From Rhynochetos jubatus (lineage: Eukaryota > Chordata > Aves > Eurypygiformes > Rhynochetidae): a stretch of 64,000 bases of DNA. Under the pieces are notes generated by a model. That model was given only the letters and a program-made list of their open reading frames with translations, had not been told where the DNA came from and did no database searches. The stretch covers positions 139,252,175 through 139,316,174 of the forward strand of contig CM050648.1 in NCBI GenBank assembly GCA_027574665.1, written 5' to 3'. Positions 12,801 to 24,784 of the stretch are shown here, in pieces (the stretch's first letter is position 1; every line of letters starts with the position of its first letter). The translations under genes and the position numbers were made by a program.

Positions 12801-15800
12801 AAACATTTGCTTTTCGTTTGGTAAAAGGTTTGATGCTCCTGGAAGAATAGCTGCCACACGGTGGGGGTAAATGGAAAGGGGGGAGGGAAGAGTGAGAGCT
12901 CCTAAAAACTCTCTATGTCCTTGCAAAGTGGTGAAGAAACTGCAGTGGGACCATTAAATCTTCCAAGAAGAGGGTAGGACTTGGGCCATCGAGGATAACT
13001 CTTTGAGGGCATGCTCTGTGCACCCCGAAAAGCCGTAATTTCTACTGGAATGATTTTACTGATAAATGTGTGTGTGCATTTGCCTACATCATTCTAGATC
13101 ATTTTACATTTACAGCTTAATAACTCCTGGTGTTACTGCTGTGGCGTTATTAGGTGTTTCTGTGGGCATGTCAATGCAGTGATTGTTTTAGCAACTGCAG
13201 CCGAAGATAGGTGTTTAGCCCCAGAAGAGAGAAGCTCATGCTCGGAGAACTTCCTGCAGCAAAGCAGGTTGAATACTGAATAGACAAAGGTAACATTTTC
13301 TAGAGCAACTAATTGAATGAAGGGTCTGTCTTGCTAGTTTTAATGAACCGGGGGCTCTGAATTGATAGAAAACACATACTAGCTTAGGATAATCAGCTAG
13401 AGAAGGAAAGGTGTCGGAAACACGGTGTTAGTTAAGAGGATGTACCGACGCACGGGGCAGCGTGTGCCATTCGGAAAGGTGCTTGCAGAGCCGCAGAGAC
13501 CGACCAGGCAGAGAGGTGGATCAGATCTGATCCTGTCATGGATTCCTCTGTAGCCTTTGTTAAATCAGATAGACTAAAATCCTCGAAGGCAGTTAAGCCC
13601 CAAAATACCTTTGGAGTTTGGCTTCAGTCCGTACTTAGATCCTTCTTTTTGTTTTCCATCCTGTTCCCCTGCTTGATATTATATAAGGAGGTGTGTACCC
13701 GCCTCCCTAGCGACAGAAGTAACCAGGCCTCACGTTTTGTCAGTTGGCCACCATTATCTCGGTATTATTTCCAGTATTAATTAATTTATGCAGTGCTGTG
13801 TCTTGTGCGACCTGTGTTCTTTGCTCCTGGCTGCGTGACCTTTGCTATTAAGCTGTCTCCAGTTGGAAGAAGTCTGAATGAGTAAGTGCTACAGATTAGC
13901 CTGAATAATTTATCTATTTTCCCAGCCTCCCTCAGATTTTTTTGATAGCTGCGCATTTTACAAGGAGGGACTTTTATATTTGCTTTTAAATCGTAGATGA
14001 AAGTTTTTTTTGAGTATCACTGGGTTAAAATGAGATCCCTGCAGGGAAAATACCTCACTGAATGATTTCTTGACACTTATTTCTTGAGATTTACCAGTGT
14101 AAATTGTGCTTAAATATTTTTTGGTGTAACTCCTTTGAAACTGATTTGACTGGCACTTTAACTAGAAGAAGTACTGCCTGGTTTTGTTATAAACCTAAAG
14201 GTGAGCTTGATCTTTCTGTTGCACTGGGGGGAGTCTCCGAGGGTTGTGTTAGTTCTAGGGGTGAAGAAGTTTGAGACCAGTGTTGGTTAAACAAATCCAT
14301 AGGTCAGCGTGGAATATGTTCAGCAGCAGTGCATTATAACTGGGCAGAACATATAGCGGGAGCTTTTGCACTCTGCGGGGGTTAAAGGATGATAACTGAT
14401 GCAGAAAGATAACTAACTCAGGAAGAAGCATTGCTGTGGAAATCTTACCAGATGTTTTCTTCCTTGATAAAAATGCAATGCGCTTCTTGTAGAGGAAGTG
14501 AGGAATTTGCATGGATACACCTTTAACCTCTGTAAAGAGTTGTAGGGAAATGGTGTAAAGCTGCACTCGTGGTAAAGTGTGTGTAGAGGCTGCTTTTGAG
14601 ACGGCTTCTAGGGCAGCTTGGACTTGTGTGTGCTCCAGGGTGTGTTGGGATAGCTCCGGGAAGAGCCAGCTGTGCTTCACCACTCCTGTTTGCTCTTCCC
14701 CAGCTCCTTTCTTCTCCTGATAGAACCTCTGTAGTACAAGGAGTTCTGGGGCCCAAAGGGCATCTCATTAGCCCGTAACAGCTCTACGTGCCAAAACACT
14801 ATTGCAGTCTTTGAAACCTCCTTAGCAGATAGCGCAGTACTTTGGTGTAGCTACTTGAAAGTTGGCTTATTGAGTGCTTGTCCTGCTGATGGGAGAAATC
14901 AATACGGTCCTTTGCTCTCTTCCCTTAAATCACATCAGCAGCCTGTCAGGTGCCCTGCTCTCTGCTTCCCCAGACCGCTAGAAATTGAGCTTTATTTTAG
15001 TTAGTAAAGAAGTTCTCTCTGGCCAAACCATTTTTCTCACCAGCATGTCAGAGAGCCTTTGGTGAGTGGAATGCAGTTTTTCACTCCGGAATAGAACCAA
15101 GAAGTAAAAGCGACACCCCTTCTTCTGTGATACTCTTCTGTGCTGCTCTGCGACTGGAAATCCGAGCGGTATAGGTCCACAGAGACCCTGACGTTGTTTC
15201 CCAATTACGCTTCCAGTGAGTGCTCCCAGTTCTTGCCTGCCGTCTGGGAGACCTGGTCCGGTTGCTTTTAATGGTCAATTATGAGGAAATGCATTTCGAT
15301 AGAGAAGTTTTTTCAACACCTGCATTACCCACCATGCTGCTATGTATTAATTTACGTTTTAACTGAAGAACTGCATTAAGCACATTGTATGCCTTATCTC
15401 TCTCTCCTCTGCTGCCTTTAATTAGGAGGTTTATACACTGATGTACAACAAACATTAAATTGGGGCTAATGGGAAATGAGTTTGGACTTGAGTTATAGTG
15501 ACCATGAAACGTGATGAGATCTGGCACGACATGTACTCAAATGACACCCTATTGTATGGTGTGGCATAAAGCACTAATATTTTATGTAGTCTTAAAAAAA
15601 AAAGGCAAAAAAGCTTGGTTATAACATTCAGTGCATCTGTGTGGACAAACGCGCGCATACCTGTTTACGGCTGGATGTCGATGGCCCACATGGATTCTTG
15701 CATTTCTTGTTACAGCAGGGAGTTTCTATACCTTAATAATATGAGAAATTAAACAGTTCAAGAGCACAGAGCAGGAAAATCACCTTCTTTCATTTTCTAC

Positions 15801-16920
15801 AGATGTTCGTGATGATTGAAGGCTAAAGGAGCTCCATAATGAAACAGCAAATTGCATGAAAGGAGTTAAACTTCAGTGCAAAGATACAGTGTATTTTAAT
15901 ATTCTAGGGGAGTGCGACATGTACTAATGTAACAATCACTCACCTCTTGTCTCCCAGCTTTTTTGGCTTGACGGAACCTTTAAAGCACAGTAATGTCTTT
16001 AAAACCCGTTTGATCTGTCAAGTAGGTGTAGAAGCTCGTGTCAGACACGAAGAAGATAGCAGATTCGGCTCTGACCGGTGATGCAAGTACAGTGAAGGTA
16101 ACTGACTTTGCCAGGGGAGAAAATTCTTGCTCCTAATTATGTCAAATGACAGACAACTTTTTAGAGGTGGGGAGGGAAACATGCCTAAACAGCAATACTG
16201 ACCCAGTGCTTTTCTAGAAGGTGTTTTCTATGCTTTATTTTTACTACTTTTCTTAATTTAAGCTTTTTAGGGATAAAATAATAAAACCAACCGGCTCAAT
16301 TGCATCTTTGTTTTGGGATTCTCAGACCTCATAAATCCACTGCCCTTCTGTGGTCCTCTGAACAGTTTCTCCCTGGGTTTGTGAAGATACAGACTTTGGG
16401 GAGACTCTGAGGCGTTGAAGTCCTGGACTCTCTGTTTTTCTGCCAGTTTTAGCTGTTCTGCTGTTTTGACTTCATGTTGGTATAATTTAAACCCTGTCAA
16501 AGTCAGCAGGTTTCTGTCACATTCTAAGTTTTTAGTATTTGGAAGGCAAAGGAGAGAGGGCTGGGCTTCTTAGTTGTTCGTTAATCCCTGCTCAGGGCTG
16601 TGGCCTGTCTCATGTAGGAAGCTCTGCAGTGTTGTGTTCCAGCACCACATGATTCTTTTACAGAAATTTCCTGTCAGTGGAGAAGGAGCCAGCAAGGCTG
16701 TTGTGCTGTAGGAGTTATTGTTTGGAGGGATCCAACTCCGTTTTCTCCACTCTGATACCTTCTTCTCCCTCAGCTCAGGGTTTTGGTTTTTTTTCGTTTG
16801 TGGGTTTTTCCACTGCAACTGATGACAAGTAGCATTGCCAAGAAATGATAAACAAAATAAAAAGGGATTGATTCAAGCAACTTTCTGTTTTCTTATCACC
16901 TTATTCTAAGATTGTGATAT
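9861..16920. other. Intronic stretch with no recognised gene
   Basis: Ordinary intron DNA with an 18-base G run at 10069-10086. A minus-strand open frame of 142 codons at 14255-14683 has no match I recognise. No repeat family could be named with confidence. Confidence 0.45.
10069..10086 (+). repeat. Poly-G run, 18 bases
   Basis: An uninterrupted run of 18 G on the plus strand. Runs like this are prone to length error in assemblies and can form G-quadruplexes. Confidence 0.85.
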
Positions 16921-17233
16921 GGAATCACAGGACGGTTTGGGTTGGAAGGGACCTTAAAGATCATCCAGTTCCAACCCCCCTGCCATGGGCAGGGACACCC
17001 TCCACTAGACCAGGTTGCTCCAAGCCTCATCCAGCCTGGCCTTGGACACTGCCAGGGATGGGGCATCCACAGCTTCTCTGGGCAACCTGTCCCAGTGCCT
17101 CCCCACCCTCTCTGGGAAGAATTTCTTCCTGATATCTAATCTAAATCTCCCCACTTTCAATTTAAGCCCATTGCCCCTTGTCCTGTCACTACAGGCCCTT
17201 GTAAAAAGTCCCCCCCAGCTTCCTTGTTGGCCC
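16921..17233 (-). mobile_element. CR1 LINE 3' fragment, minus orientation
   Basis: The plus strand starts with an AATCACAGGACGG-type CR1 terminus, followed by GGGTTGGAAGGGACCTTAAA and the usual 3' UTR. It then passes into the complement of the ORF2 end, whose minus-strand translation includes RFRLDIRKKFFPERVG and HWDRLPREAVDAPSL. About 310 bases, 5'-truncated. It is very similar to the copies at 24785-25253, 28021-28148 and 30268-30602, so the four belong to one fairly young subfamily. Confidence 0.94.
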
Positions 17234-18904
17234 GACAGATGTGACAGAGCACAGACAGCGCTGGGCAGCACAGGCGCATGCACGTTTGTGCATGCTCACA
17301 TTTATACAAACACTGTGCCCAACAGGGTGTCTGTAGTACAGTTTAAAGGGTCTCCCTGTGACGCAGGGAAGTTCCCCAGTCTCACTCCCCCTCTCCGGTG
17401 AGTACCTGTCACATGTTGCAGCAGGATGAGGATAAAACCATTGCAGGAATTAGTTTTTACAGGCTAGGCAGAGCTGCCTGGCTGGCAAACGTGAGGTTTC
17501 TATCCACTGGATGGGTTTGTTTCTCCCTGGATGAGCCCTTCAAGTCATCAAGGCTGCGTGTGGTTCCATTAACAAAGCCTGCAAGTTGATCAGTGATTTT
17601 GGGGAGAAAAAAAGGACAAGAAAGAAATCACAACCGTGTCTTTGTGTTTGTCCCAGTAAAGGCAGGACCTGTTTCCAATGTCCTTTTCTTTTGTAGCACA
17701 GCTCTAATATATATAGCAGGCCTTTTTGTGTCTTACTGTCAGTTATTATTATGGCTTTTTTTCAGTTAGTAAATCTGACTGTTTTATGTGGTTGGGGGTT
17801 TTGTTAGTTAGGGCTGCTGCTTGCTTTACAAAAGTGCTTAGGACCATATAGAGCAAGTCCATCACACTAGGCACTGTACAGTGACTTGGTGGAAGAACAG
17901 CCCCTGCCCCAAACTGGCTGAAAGTGAAGGATGCCATCTTTGAGAGAAAAAGGTTAACTAATATGCAACAATAACAAACGTGCTCCCTTTTATTACTCCT
18001 GCACTTGACTTTTCTTGCTAAATGTGGCAATACTATCAAAACTTTTCATTCTTTTGGCTTCTCCCTGTCAGTGTCACTGTTCCAGACTTTTCAGTGGCAA
18101 AGAACTCCATTCAGTTTGTGGATTCCAACTTTCTACTCATCCTTGCATCTGGTTTTGTTGCCTTAAAACCCAGATATTTTCAGATTGACACAATATTGAT
18201 CACAGTTGCATTTGGTTAAATTTGAGGTTAGTTTACATGAGTCAGTGCTGAAATTCCATGTGACACTCTTCTGGACATCAGGCATTCATTATCCTTAAAA
18301 TATTTTTTTTGAGTAACTTTATTCAGCCACTAAACGTACTCTTATTAAAACAAACTCTTTGTACGTGTGTAAGTGAGATTCGGAATCCTGGCAAGTTTGT
18401 TTTTTCACATTTCTTGGAATGTGCTTTCAGTTTAGCTAAACAACGTTTTATTTAAGGCATAATTTTAAGAATAATTTTTGTGATTCTGGCAGCAAATGCT
18501 GTAATGTCATAATTATGCCATAAGCATTCAGTGTTTATCCATTGTAAACTGGCTGTAATCCCAGTTCTGGAATACAGCTTTCTTGGTGCTCTTGCTTCTT
18601 CAAGTGAAGGTGCAGTTTTGTCCACAGAAATGATTTCTTAATTACGTCCATCGTTTGGGTTAGTTCCATACCAAAGCCGTTCGTACAGAAGTCTCTCGCT
18701 CTGAAGTCATAAATGATTTTTGAGCTTTTCTTCAAGGAAATTCACTCTGAAGAATGAGTTCAGCCAGCAGATCCTTTCCAAAACCGCATTTGATTCTTGC
18801 ATATGTTAAAATCTGCTTTCCTTAACCACCTTAATTTAAAAATGGAGCTAGTTAAACCAATCTGGTGACGTTACTGTACCTGTTACGTGCAGTGGATGTC
18901 AAAG
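17234..18904. other. Intronic stretch with one probable old repeat relic
   Basis: Apart from the possible ancient repeat near 17805-17945, nothing was recognised here. Confidence 0.4.
17805..17945 (+). repeat. Possible ancient amniote interspersed-repeat relic
   Basis: The segment around TAGGCACTGTACAG and CAGCCCCTGCCCCAAA resembles an old interspersed repeat common in turtles and other sauropsids, whose copies contain an AGGCACTGTAC block followed by CCCTGCCCCAAAGAGCTTAC. The match is from memory and is partial and decayed. I cannot name the family; it could be an old LINE or SINE tail. Confidence 0.35.
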
Positions 18905-19825
18905 CAAAGCGGGACCTAGTGGTGCACCCAGAGGTCAGTACTGGGACCAGTACTGCTTAGCCTCTTCATTACAGCCCGCCTGATGGGAAAGAGTGCACCC
19001 TCAGCAAGTCTGCAGGTGGCACAAAGCTCAGAGGAGCAGCTTGTGCACCAGATGCTTGTGCTGCCCTTCAGAGGGACCTCGGCGGGCTGGAGAAATGGTC
19101 TGACACCGATCCCATGAAGTTCAGCCAAGAGAAATGCGGAGTCCTGCACCTGGGGAGGAGTAACCCCATGCACCAGTACAGCCTGGGGACCGACCAGCTG
19201 GAAAGTGGCTTTGCAGCGATGACCTTGGAGCAAGTTAACCAAGAGCCAGCAATGAGTCCTTGTGGGAAAGGAGGCCAAAAACCTCCGATGCTGCGTTAGG
19301 CAGAGCATTGCCAGTAGGTCAAGGGAGGTGATCCCTCCCTGCTGCTCAGCACTGGTGAGAGAGAAATCCTGAGTGGTGCATCTAGCCCTGGGCTCCCCAG
19401 TGCAAGAGACACGGACACACTGGAGTGAGTAAGGACTTGGGGTGTCTGTTACGAGGTGAGACTGAGAGAGCTGGAACTGGTGAGTCTGGGGGAGGGCTCA
19501 GAAGGATCCTGTCAGAGTGTCTAAATACCAGATGGAGGGTAGGGAGTGAAGGGGACAGAGCCAGACCCTTCTCAGTGGTGCCCAGTGAGAGGACAAGAGG
19601 CAGTGGGCACGAACTGAAATATGAGAATGCCATTAAAACGTGTTTACTGTGAGGGAGATAAAATGCTGGAACAGGTTGTCCAGAGTTTGTGAAGTCTTCC
19701 TCCTTGGAGATACTCAAAACTTGACTGGACATGGCCCTGAGCATCCTGCTTGAGCTGAGCCTGCTTTGAGCAGAGGGATGGTCTCCAGATCGGCCTTCCA
19801 GCCTCAGCGCTGCTCTGCTTTATGG
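18905..19825 (+). mobile_element. Older CR1 LINE fragment, plus orientation
   Basis: Plus-strand translation shows decayed CR1 ORF2 C-terminal sequence. Near 19114-19200 it reads MKFSQEKCGVLHLGR and NPMHQYSLGTDQLES, and later TRFSVVP-like and GSGHELKY-like stretches correspond to the segment just before the ORF2 stop. The tail near 19740-19825 corresponds to the CR1 3' UTR (GGGATGGTCTCCAGA and a decayed CCTTCCAGCCTCAG). Several stops, frameshifts and indels break the frame. It is clearly more diverged than the other copies here and so inserted earlier. Confidence 0.88.
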
Positions 19826-21121
19826 CCCCTTATGTCCGGCTGCCCTGACTCCACATGGCAAGATGATGAAACTTCGCCAAAATAATTTCGGCATCAAGGT
19901 ATGTAAACCAACTCTAGATTAAAGAGAGGAGATTATTTCTTTCAAATTGAGGACTTCTAGGCCAGAATGCAGTAGTGAGTGTCTGTCAGCAGGCTACCTT
20001 TATGTTCTTCGTTAACTCCCGCAGAGGTTTCAGCGGTGGTCCGTGGGGGTAGTCCACCAGTTTCGGAAGTGTTGGATGCTGAGGCTGGAGTCGCCGTCAG
20101 GTGTGGGCTTGGTAACGTGAAATCAGTGAAGCTGCATTGGTGTAAGGCGTGAGGAGTAACACAGCTGTGAGTCAACTCGAGATTTCAAAGAGGTGATCTG
20201 GTTAAATTGGCTTTCTGTTCACACATTGCCCTGTCAGTTATGTACTTTCACTACTGAATTTAAACTTTCCAGGGAGAAACAAGTACTGAAATAAAAAGCT
20301 ACATCTGCTCATAAAATAGGAGCCAATCGTCCTGCTGGTCCCGCTGGAGTCAGGCTCCCTTTTCCTCTCCTGGATAGGGATGGTAGAGGTGCCGGGAGCG
20401 TTGCTCTGACTCAGTGCAGCTTTCCTTACGTGAAATGCCTTTGTCTAGGCCTTACTCCAGGTACGATACTTGGATAATGCCAACCAGATAGTAATGCAGT
20501 TGTCTGTGGCAAAGAGAATGGCATTTGCTGCTTTGTAAGGAAAAGCAGTGCTGTTTGTTGTGCCTTTGATCTCTGTGAAGTGCTCTGATGTGGTGAGATC
20601 ACCTTGGCGAAGCACTAACAGGTCTTTCCTTGCATTTTGTACTCAACTCGATGTCAAAGGAGAAAGGAAAAATGGAATTGAATATGTGCTTATTGTGATA
20701 ATTCATTTCAGCCAGCTTGTTTTTCAAAGTTGCTGTACAGGACTTGGTATTGGAACGGGATATTGGCAAATGACTTTATTAGTTTTAACTGAAAATTAAT
20801 ATATCTGTCAGCTTTTCACTGTGGGGCTGCTTTTGCTTTCCAGATCAGTAAGGCTGCTGGCTTCCCTTTCAAACCTAATTTTCTTTATCGGTGTGTTTGC
20901 TTATGTGCCTTGATAATCCTTCCAGTTACTGCTTTAGAAGATGTGGGAAGGGGAAGAATACTTGTTCCCTGAAGGTTGCCGTAAACCGGTTATTGCTCAT
21001 ACGATACTCGATGAATGAAACATTTCCATACACCATAAAACTTTATCTCAAAGAAAGTCCTGAGAAGTTAAAATAATGGTAAATATTCCGTAGACTAACT
21101 CTTGCAAGGGCTAAATAGCTT

Positions 21122-21263
21122 GGCCTTGATCCAGGAAGGCACTTAACAATGCGCTTAACTTTAAGCGCATTGAATATTCTTACTGGCATGAGTGAAAAAT
21201 CAATGAGAATACTCACATGCTTAAAATAAGACATGTGCTTAAGTGTCTTTCTGGACCTCAGCC
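21122..21263. mobile_element. Ancient palindromic MITE-like DNA transposon relic
   Basis: The two ends are imperfect inverted repeats: GGCCTTGATCCAGGAAGGCACTTAA on the left pairs with CTTAAGTGTCTTTCTGGACCTCAGCC on the right. The inner halves also align as inverted copies (blocks like CTTAACTTTAAGC and GAGTATTCTCATTGA). This matches the plan of a short palindromic repeat I remember from turtle and other sauropsid genomes (CACTTAAGCACGTGCTTAACTTTAAGCA type). About 140 bases. Divergence between halves suggests great age. The family name is not given because I cannot check it. Confidence 0.55.
21147..21172. repeat. Perfect 12-bp-arm hairpin inside the MITE-like relic
   Basis: CAATGCGCTTAA is followed by CT and then TTAAGCGCATTG, a perfect inverted repeat of 12-base arms with a 2-base loop. 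It lies in the left half of the palindromic relic and may simply be an accident of that family's repeating CTTAA/TTAAG blocks. Confidence 0.8.
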
Positions 21264-21929
21264 AGCGCGTTCAGCCAGCGAGATGGGCTGAATTCTAGCT
21301 GTGCGCAAAAGGCAGTAGTGTTTCATTTTGCTTGTCTCGTGTTTCTGAAGAATTCATTGATATTGTCTGTGTTTATTTTAATTGGCCTCCATTTCCCATC
21401 TAAGCCCTACCAACTCCAAAGCTCCGGGAGTAAAATAGATGTGCAACTTAGGGTTGTCAAACAGCTTGTCAGGGATAGTACTTAGACTGTATATATTGCC
21501 ATAGAGCAGGAACTGAACTTCAGAAAAGCTGGGAAAAGATGAGGTGAAACATGATTGTTTTCTTTGGTAGCCAAGGTTTTAATATAGAGAGAAAATGAAG
21601 AGGAGAGAAGAGAAGGGCTGGTGACACGTCGCACCTTTTCAGTTAACATAGTTGCTTCGTAGGAAACATTAAAGAATGCAGACAGAGGCATTAATGATCT
21701 GCTGGCAGCGGCTGCAGCCTTGGCAAGTAGGCTCTCCTACCTACTATTGATTTTTGACTCCCAGGCAGTGATTTGCAATGGGTGGCTTGATCCCTTACCC
21801 TGAAAATGGGCAGTGAGATGAGTTCTCACGGCCAAAGTCATTCTTGCTTTCTAACCAATCCCTCCCGTTTCTTCGACGGCATCTTTTCCTGCTTAGGTGA
21901 CAATTTCCACTGCTGACAACTGCGAATGA

Positions 21930-22110
21930 TAAAATACGCTCTATTTAAACACAGCGCCTCCGCGTCTAGGGGTGCAAACCAACCCACCGCCGTGCTACCG
22001 AGCTCTTCGATGGCGCCGGCGACGCTGGTAGAACCCAACCCTCGCGCACCGTGCGTCTGCGACATCGCGGGTTGGCAAGTGCAGAAGCAGCGGAGCCACA
22101 GCGATCTAGA
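21930..22110. other. Isolated CpG-dense patch
   Basis: A patch of roughly 180 bases crowded with CpG (GATGGCGCCGGCGACGCTGG is typical) amid CpG-poor intron DNA, preceded by a CTATTTAAA TATA-like string near 21939. No open frame matching a known protein. It could be a small orphan CpG island or promoter, or a fragment of an unrecognised repeat. Confidence 0.4.
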
Positions 22111-23079
22111 AGCAAGCTGTCAGCCCTAACTTCTTTGTTAATAATAGCCTGTCCTCCCCCCACCCCCTTTTGTCTCTCGACATCTAGACATTGCTTGTCT
22201 TCTGCCTCTCCTCTCTGTTTAGGGCTTCTTCCTTACATCTGCCGTTGCTGTTGGCCGGCTTTTCTATCCGGGCTGGTAGAAATTCTTCTTCAAATGTTGT
22301 CTTTGAGTTGTGATTGCTGATGTTTCTTCGCTTCCCTTTAATTTTTTGGAAAGTTAAACACTTTGTGTCCTTATTTCAATTTGGTGTTGACTAGATGAGA
22401 GAGAAACTTAGTTGAAAACGGAGTGGCCAGACTAGAAGAAAATCAAGTGTAAGCATTTTTCAAATAATTAACTGTGTAAAACTCGAAGAAACCAGTTGAC
22501 ACCACGGAATTTTATATGCAATTACGAAAGTATCTCTGAATATATATTGCCATGAAGGAGCAGCTGCCATTTTTAGGAGGCTCCTTCCACAGTGAGTCTC
22601 GGAGTTTGGAATGAGTATTTTGTTTGTAGGCTGTTGGTTTTCTTTCAGCTGCAGCAGTGTGCTTGCCTAGAGCAGCCAAAGCTCGGTTTCAAGTTAACTG
22701 TCAAGCAGTGGATGTTTTTATTATGTACCTGCCATAATGGCCATTTATTTCGTTAAATTGTGAATTCCTTTTTTTTATTTAGAAGCTTAACAGAATCGCC
22801 TGTCACATCCAGAATTTCACCTGAATTGAGTAAGAGGTGATTTAAGGCTCAAGTTTAGAGGGTGCATTCAGGTTCAGGGATAGCCAACAGCGAAATGATG
22901 TGTCCTGAAGATGTCAGAGCCAGAACTAGAACTGGAAGAGTGGATGGAAAACCAGTATTTTATAGCTATTTTGCTTTCAACTGTTTTTCCCTTGGCTTTT
23001 CTAAAATTGGCTGTCAAGCTTCCACTCCCAGATAGACCCAGTTATCTGTTGGCAGGTGTCTTCAATGTGACAGAGCCTT

Positions 23080-23093
23080 CTGCCACCTAGTGT
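23080..23093 (-). promoter_or_regulatory. CTCF-type motif
   Basis: Read on the minus strand the sequence is ACACTAGGTGGCAG. It matches the CTCF core CCACNAGGNGGCAG at all defined positions except the first. Whether it is bound cannot be told from sequence alone. Confidence 0.55.
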
Positions 23094-24327
23094 TAATGTG
23101 AGTCCTCTTCTCAGCAGGGCAGCAACAGATAATTTATTAAATGTCATTATTTATTAACGGTGTCCCCCCCGCTCCCTCCAGTTGCTAGGCCCTCTCCATA
23201 AACGTTTAAAATCGCAGTTTCAGAATCGATTCAGTCGTAGGCACAACTTCTTTGGGTGCGTCTGCTGAGGACGCAGTTTGCAAGGTGGGTCAAGCTGTTA
23301 CACACGCAGCCCGTGGGGAGTGTCAGTATTTGTGAATTCCAGTCCTCTCTGAGGGCTCTGTTAGCACTGTTCTCCCCCAGGCGAAGCGAGGGGATTCTCG
23401 GCACACCACAGCTCGGTGTCTGCTCCTGCTGCTTTGGGAAATTGTGTTAGACTGAAAGCAGCGGAGAATACAAATTAATTCAACAGAAACGATACAAAAT
23501 GAAGAACGATTCCATTTAGGCACGTAACTCATTGTCTTTTTAGAAGGGTACAATGAAGATCTCTCATCATCACTGCTTTTTCTTCCCTCTAGAAATTCCA
23601 CCAGGGCACAATAGAGAAGGACAATAAAATGCGGAGAATTACGCCCAGATTTCGCAATGTCAAACTGTTAAAATAGAAAAATAGGCTTAATGATACTTTA
23701 TAATAATAATAGCTCCTACCATATGTTGACAGAGAGGAAAAAACTTCCTAGGATTGAAGGAGTGTTTGGTGGGGTTTTCTCCCCTCCATTCTCCCATGAA
23801 AGTGTTTTCAGGAGAGCAGAGGAACTCTTTCCCTTCTCCCCTCCACGTCTGAGCTGTCTCTGACCGCTCTGCGACGCAGAGTGGGGCTCAACGGTGCCTT
23901 TGCAGGTCAGTGTTTGGGAGCTCAGCCAAAAGGCTGCGCTGGACTCGCGCAGATGCTTCTAACCCTTAGCCCAGCCGTGGTTTTGAGAAGCCCTCGCTCC
24001 TAGCTCCTGCCCTCCGCTCTTTTCTCCCTCCCACCTCTTCCAGGCCTTCCTGAGCAGCAAGTGCCAGCATGGCTGAGAGCTGTGAACTTGATCCTCAACG
24101 TCAGGCTGAAATGCTGACCTGATCAGCAGCAGCCAGACCTGAAGAAGCGAAGGGTCTGATGCACTAGAGCGTTAGTCAGCTGCGATACCAGGCAGGCTGT
24201 TCTTTTCACCTTGTTTTGACCTCAACAGTCTCATCTTCTTCAGATAGTGTCATTCAAACTGCAATCTTTTTGCTTTCGATAATTACGCTTCTCAAATACT
24301 GCCTAAAGAAAATAACTTTGGGTTCTT

Positions 24328-24406
24328 ATTATCTCAGATGAATAACTACGAGCACAGAGCAAGTTGTTAACTTGCTCTGTGCTCGTAGTTATTCATCTGA
24401 GATAAT
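24328..24406. repeat. Perfect hairpin: 38-bp arms, 3-base loop
   Basis: Bases 24328-24365 are the exact reverse complement of 24369-24406, separated by GTT, giving a 79-base palindrome without one mismatch. The flanks stop pairing at once on both sides. The arms contain ordinary mixed sequence (for example CTACGAGCACAGAGCAAG), not a simple repeat. Such perfect symmetry implies a recent origin, most simply a short inverted duplication by template switching during replication. A hairpin RNA precursor or an assembly artefact are alternatives. Confidence 0.95.
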
Positions 24407-24784
24407 TATTAGGTTTGGCGGCTTACTTATCTGATCGGTATCAGAGGTTAAAAACCCTCTAGAAATTCTTGTGCTATTTTGTTTCTGAGTCATATTAAGC
24501 TGGAATTACCACATGACATGAGTTCGTTGCCGCTTTGTCATAGCGGAGGCTGCTGCGTCACAGTGAGAACAGAACTGACCCGCTCACCTGCGGAGACAGT
24601 ACCTTCAAGGCTGAGGTTATACGCAGTTTGGGCTTGGTTCAGATGGTATTTTTTCCATCAGAAGTGGTTTGGGGGCAAAGACAGTGACTGGGTTAAATGC
24701 ATTTCTGCTGCTGCTTTCCTGCTCTCAGCCCTTTATGCTGGTGGGGCAGAAGGTGATGTTTAACGTAACATCAGAAGGCTATCG

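Larger units (their letters stand above)
19826..24784. other. Intronic stretch with MITE-like relic, CTCF-type motif and hairpin
   Basis: No gene was recognised. The structured elements within it are listed separately. A short CpG cluster at about 21930-22110 stands out from AT-rich surroundings. Confidence 0.45.

Noticed and set aside
14255-14683. 142-codon minus-strand open frame
   Set aside because: The peptide looks protein-like but matches no family I know, with no promoter, splice or poly(A) context. Not called.
19861-19905. Exon-like stretch ending AAG|GTATGT
   Set aside because: A good donor follows a short open frame, but no acceptor or MNAT1 similarity was found and it abuts the end of an old CR1 copy.
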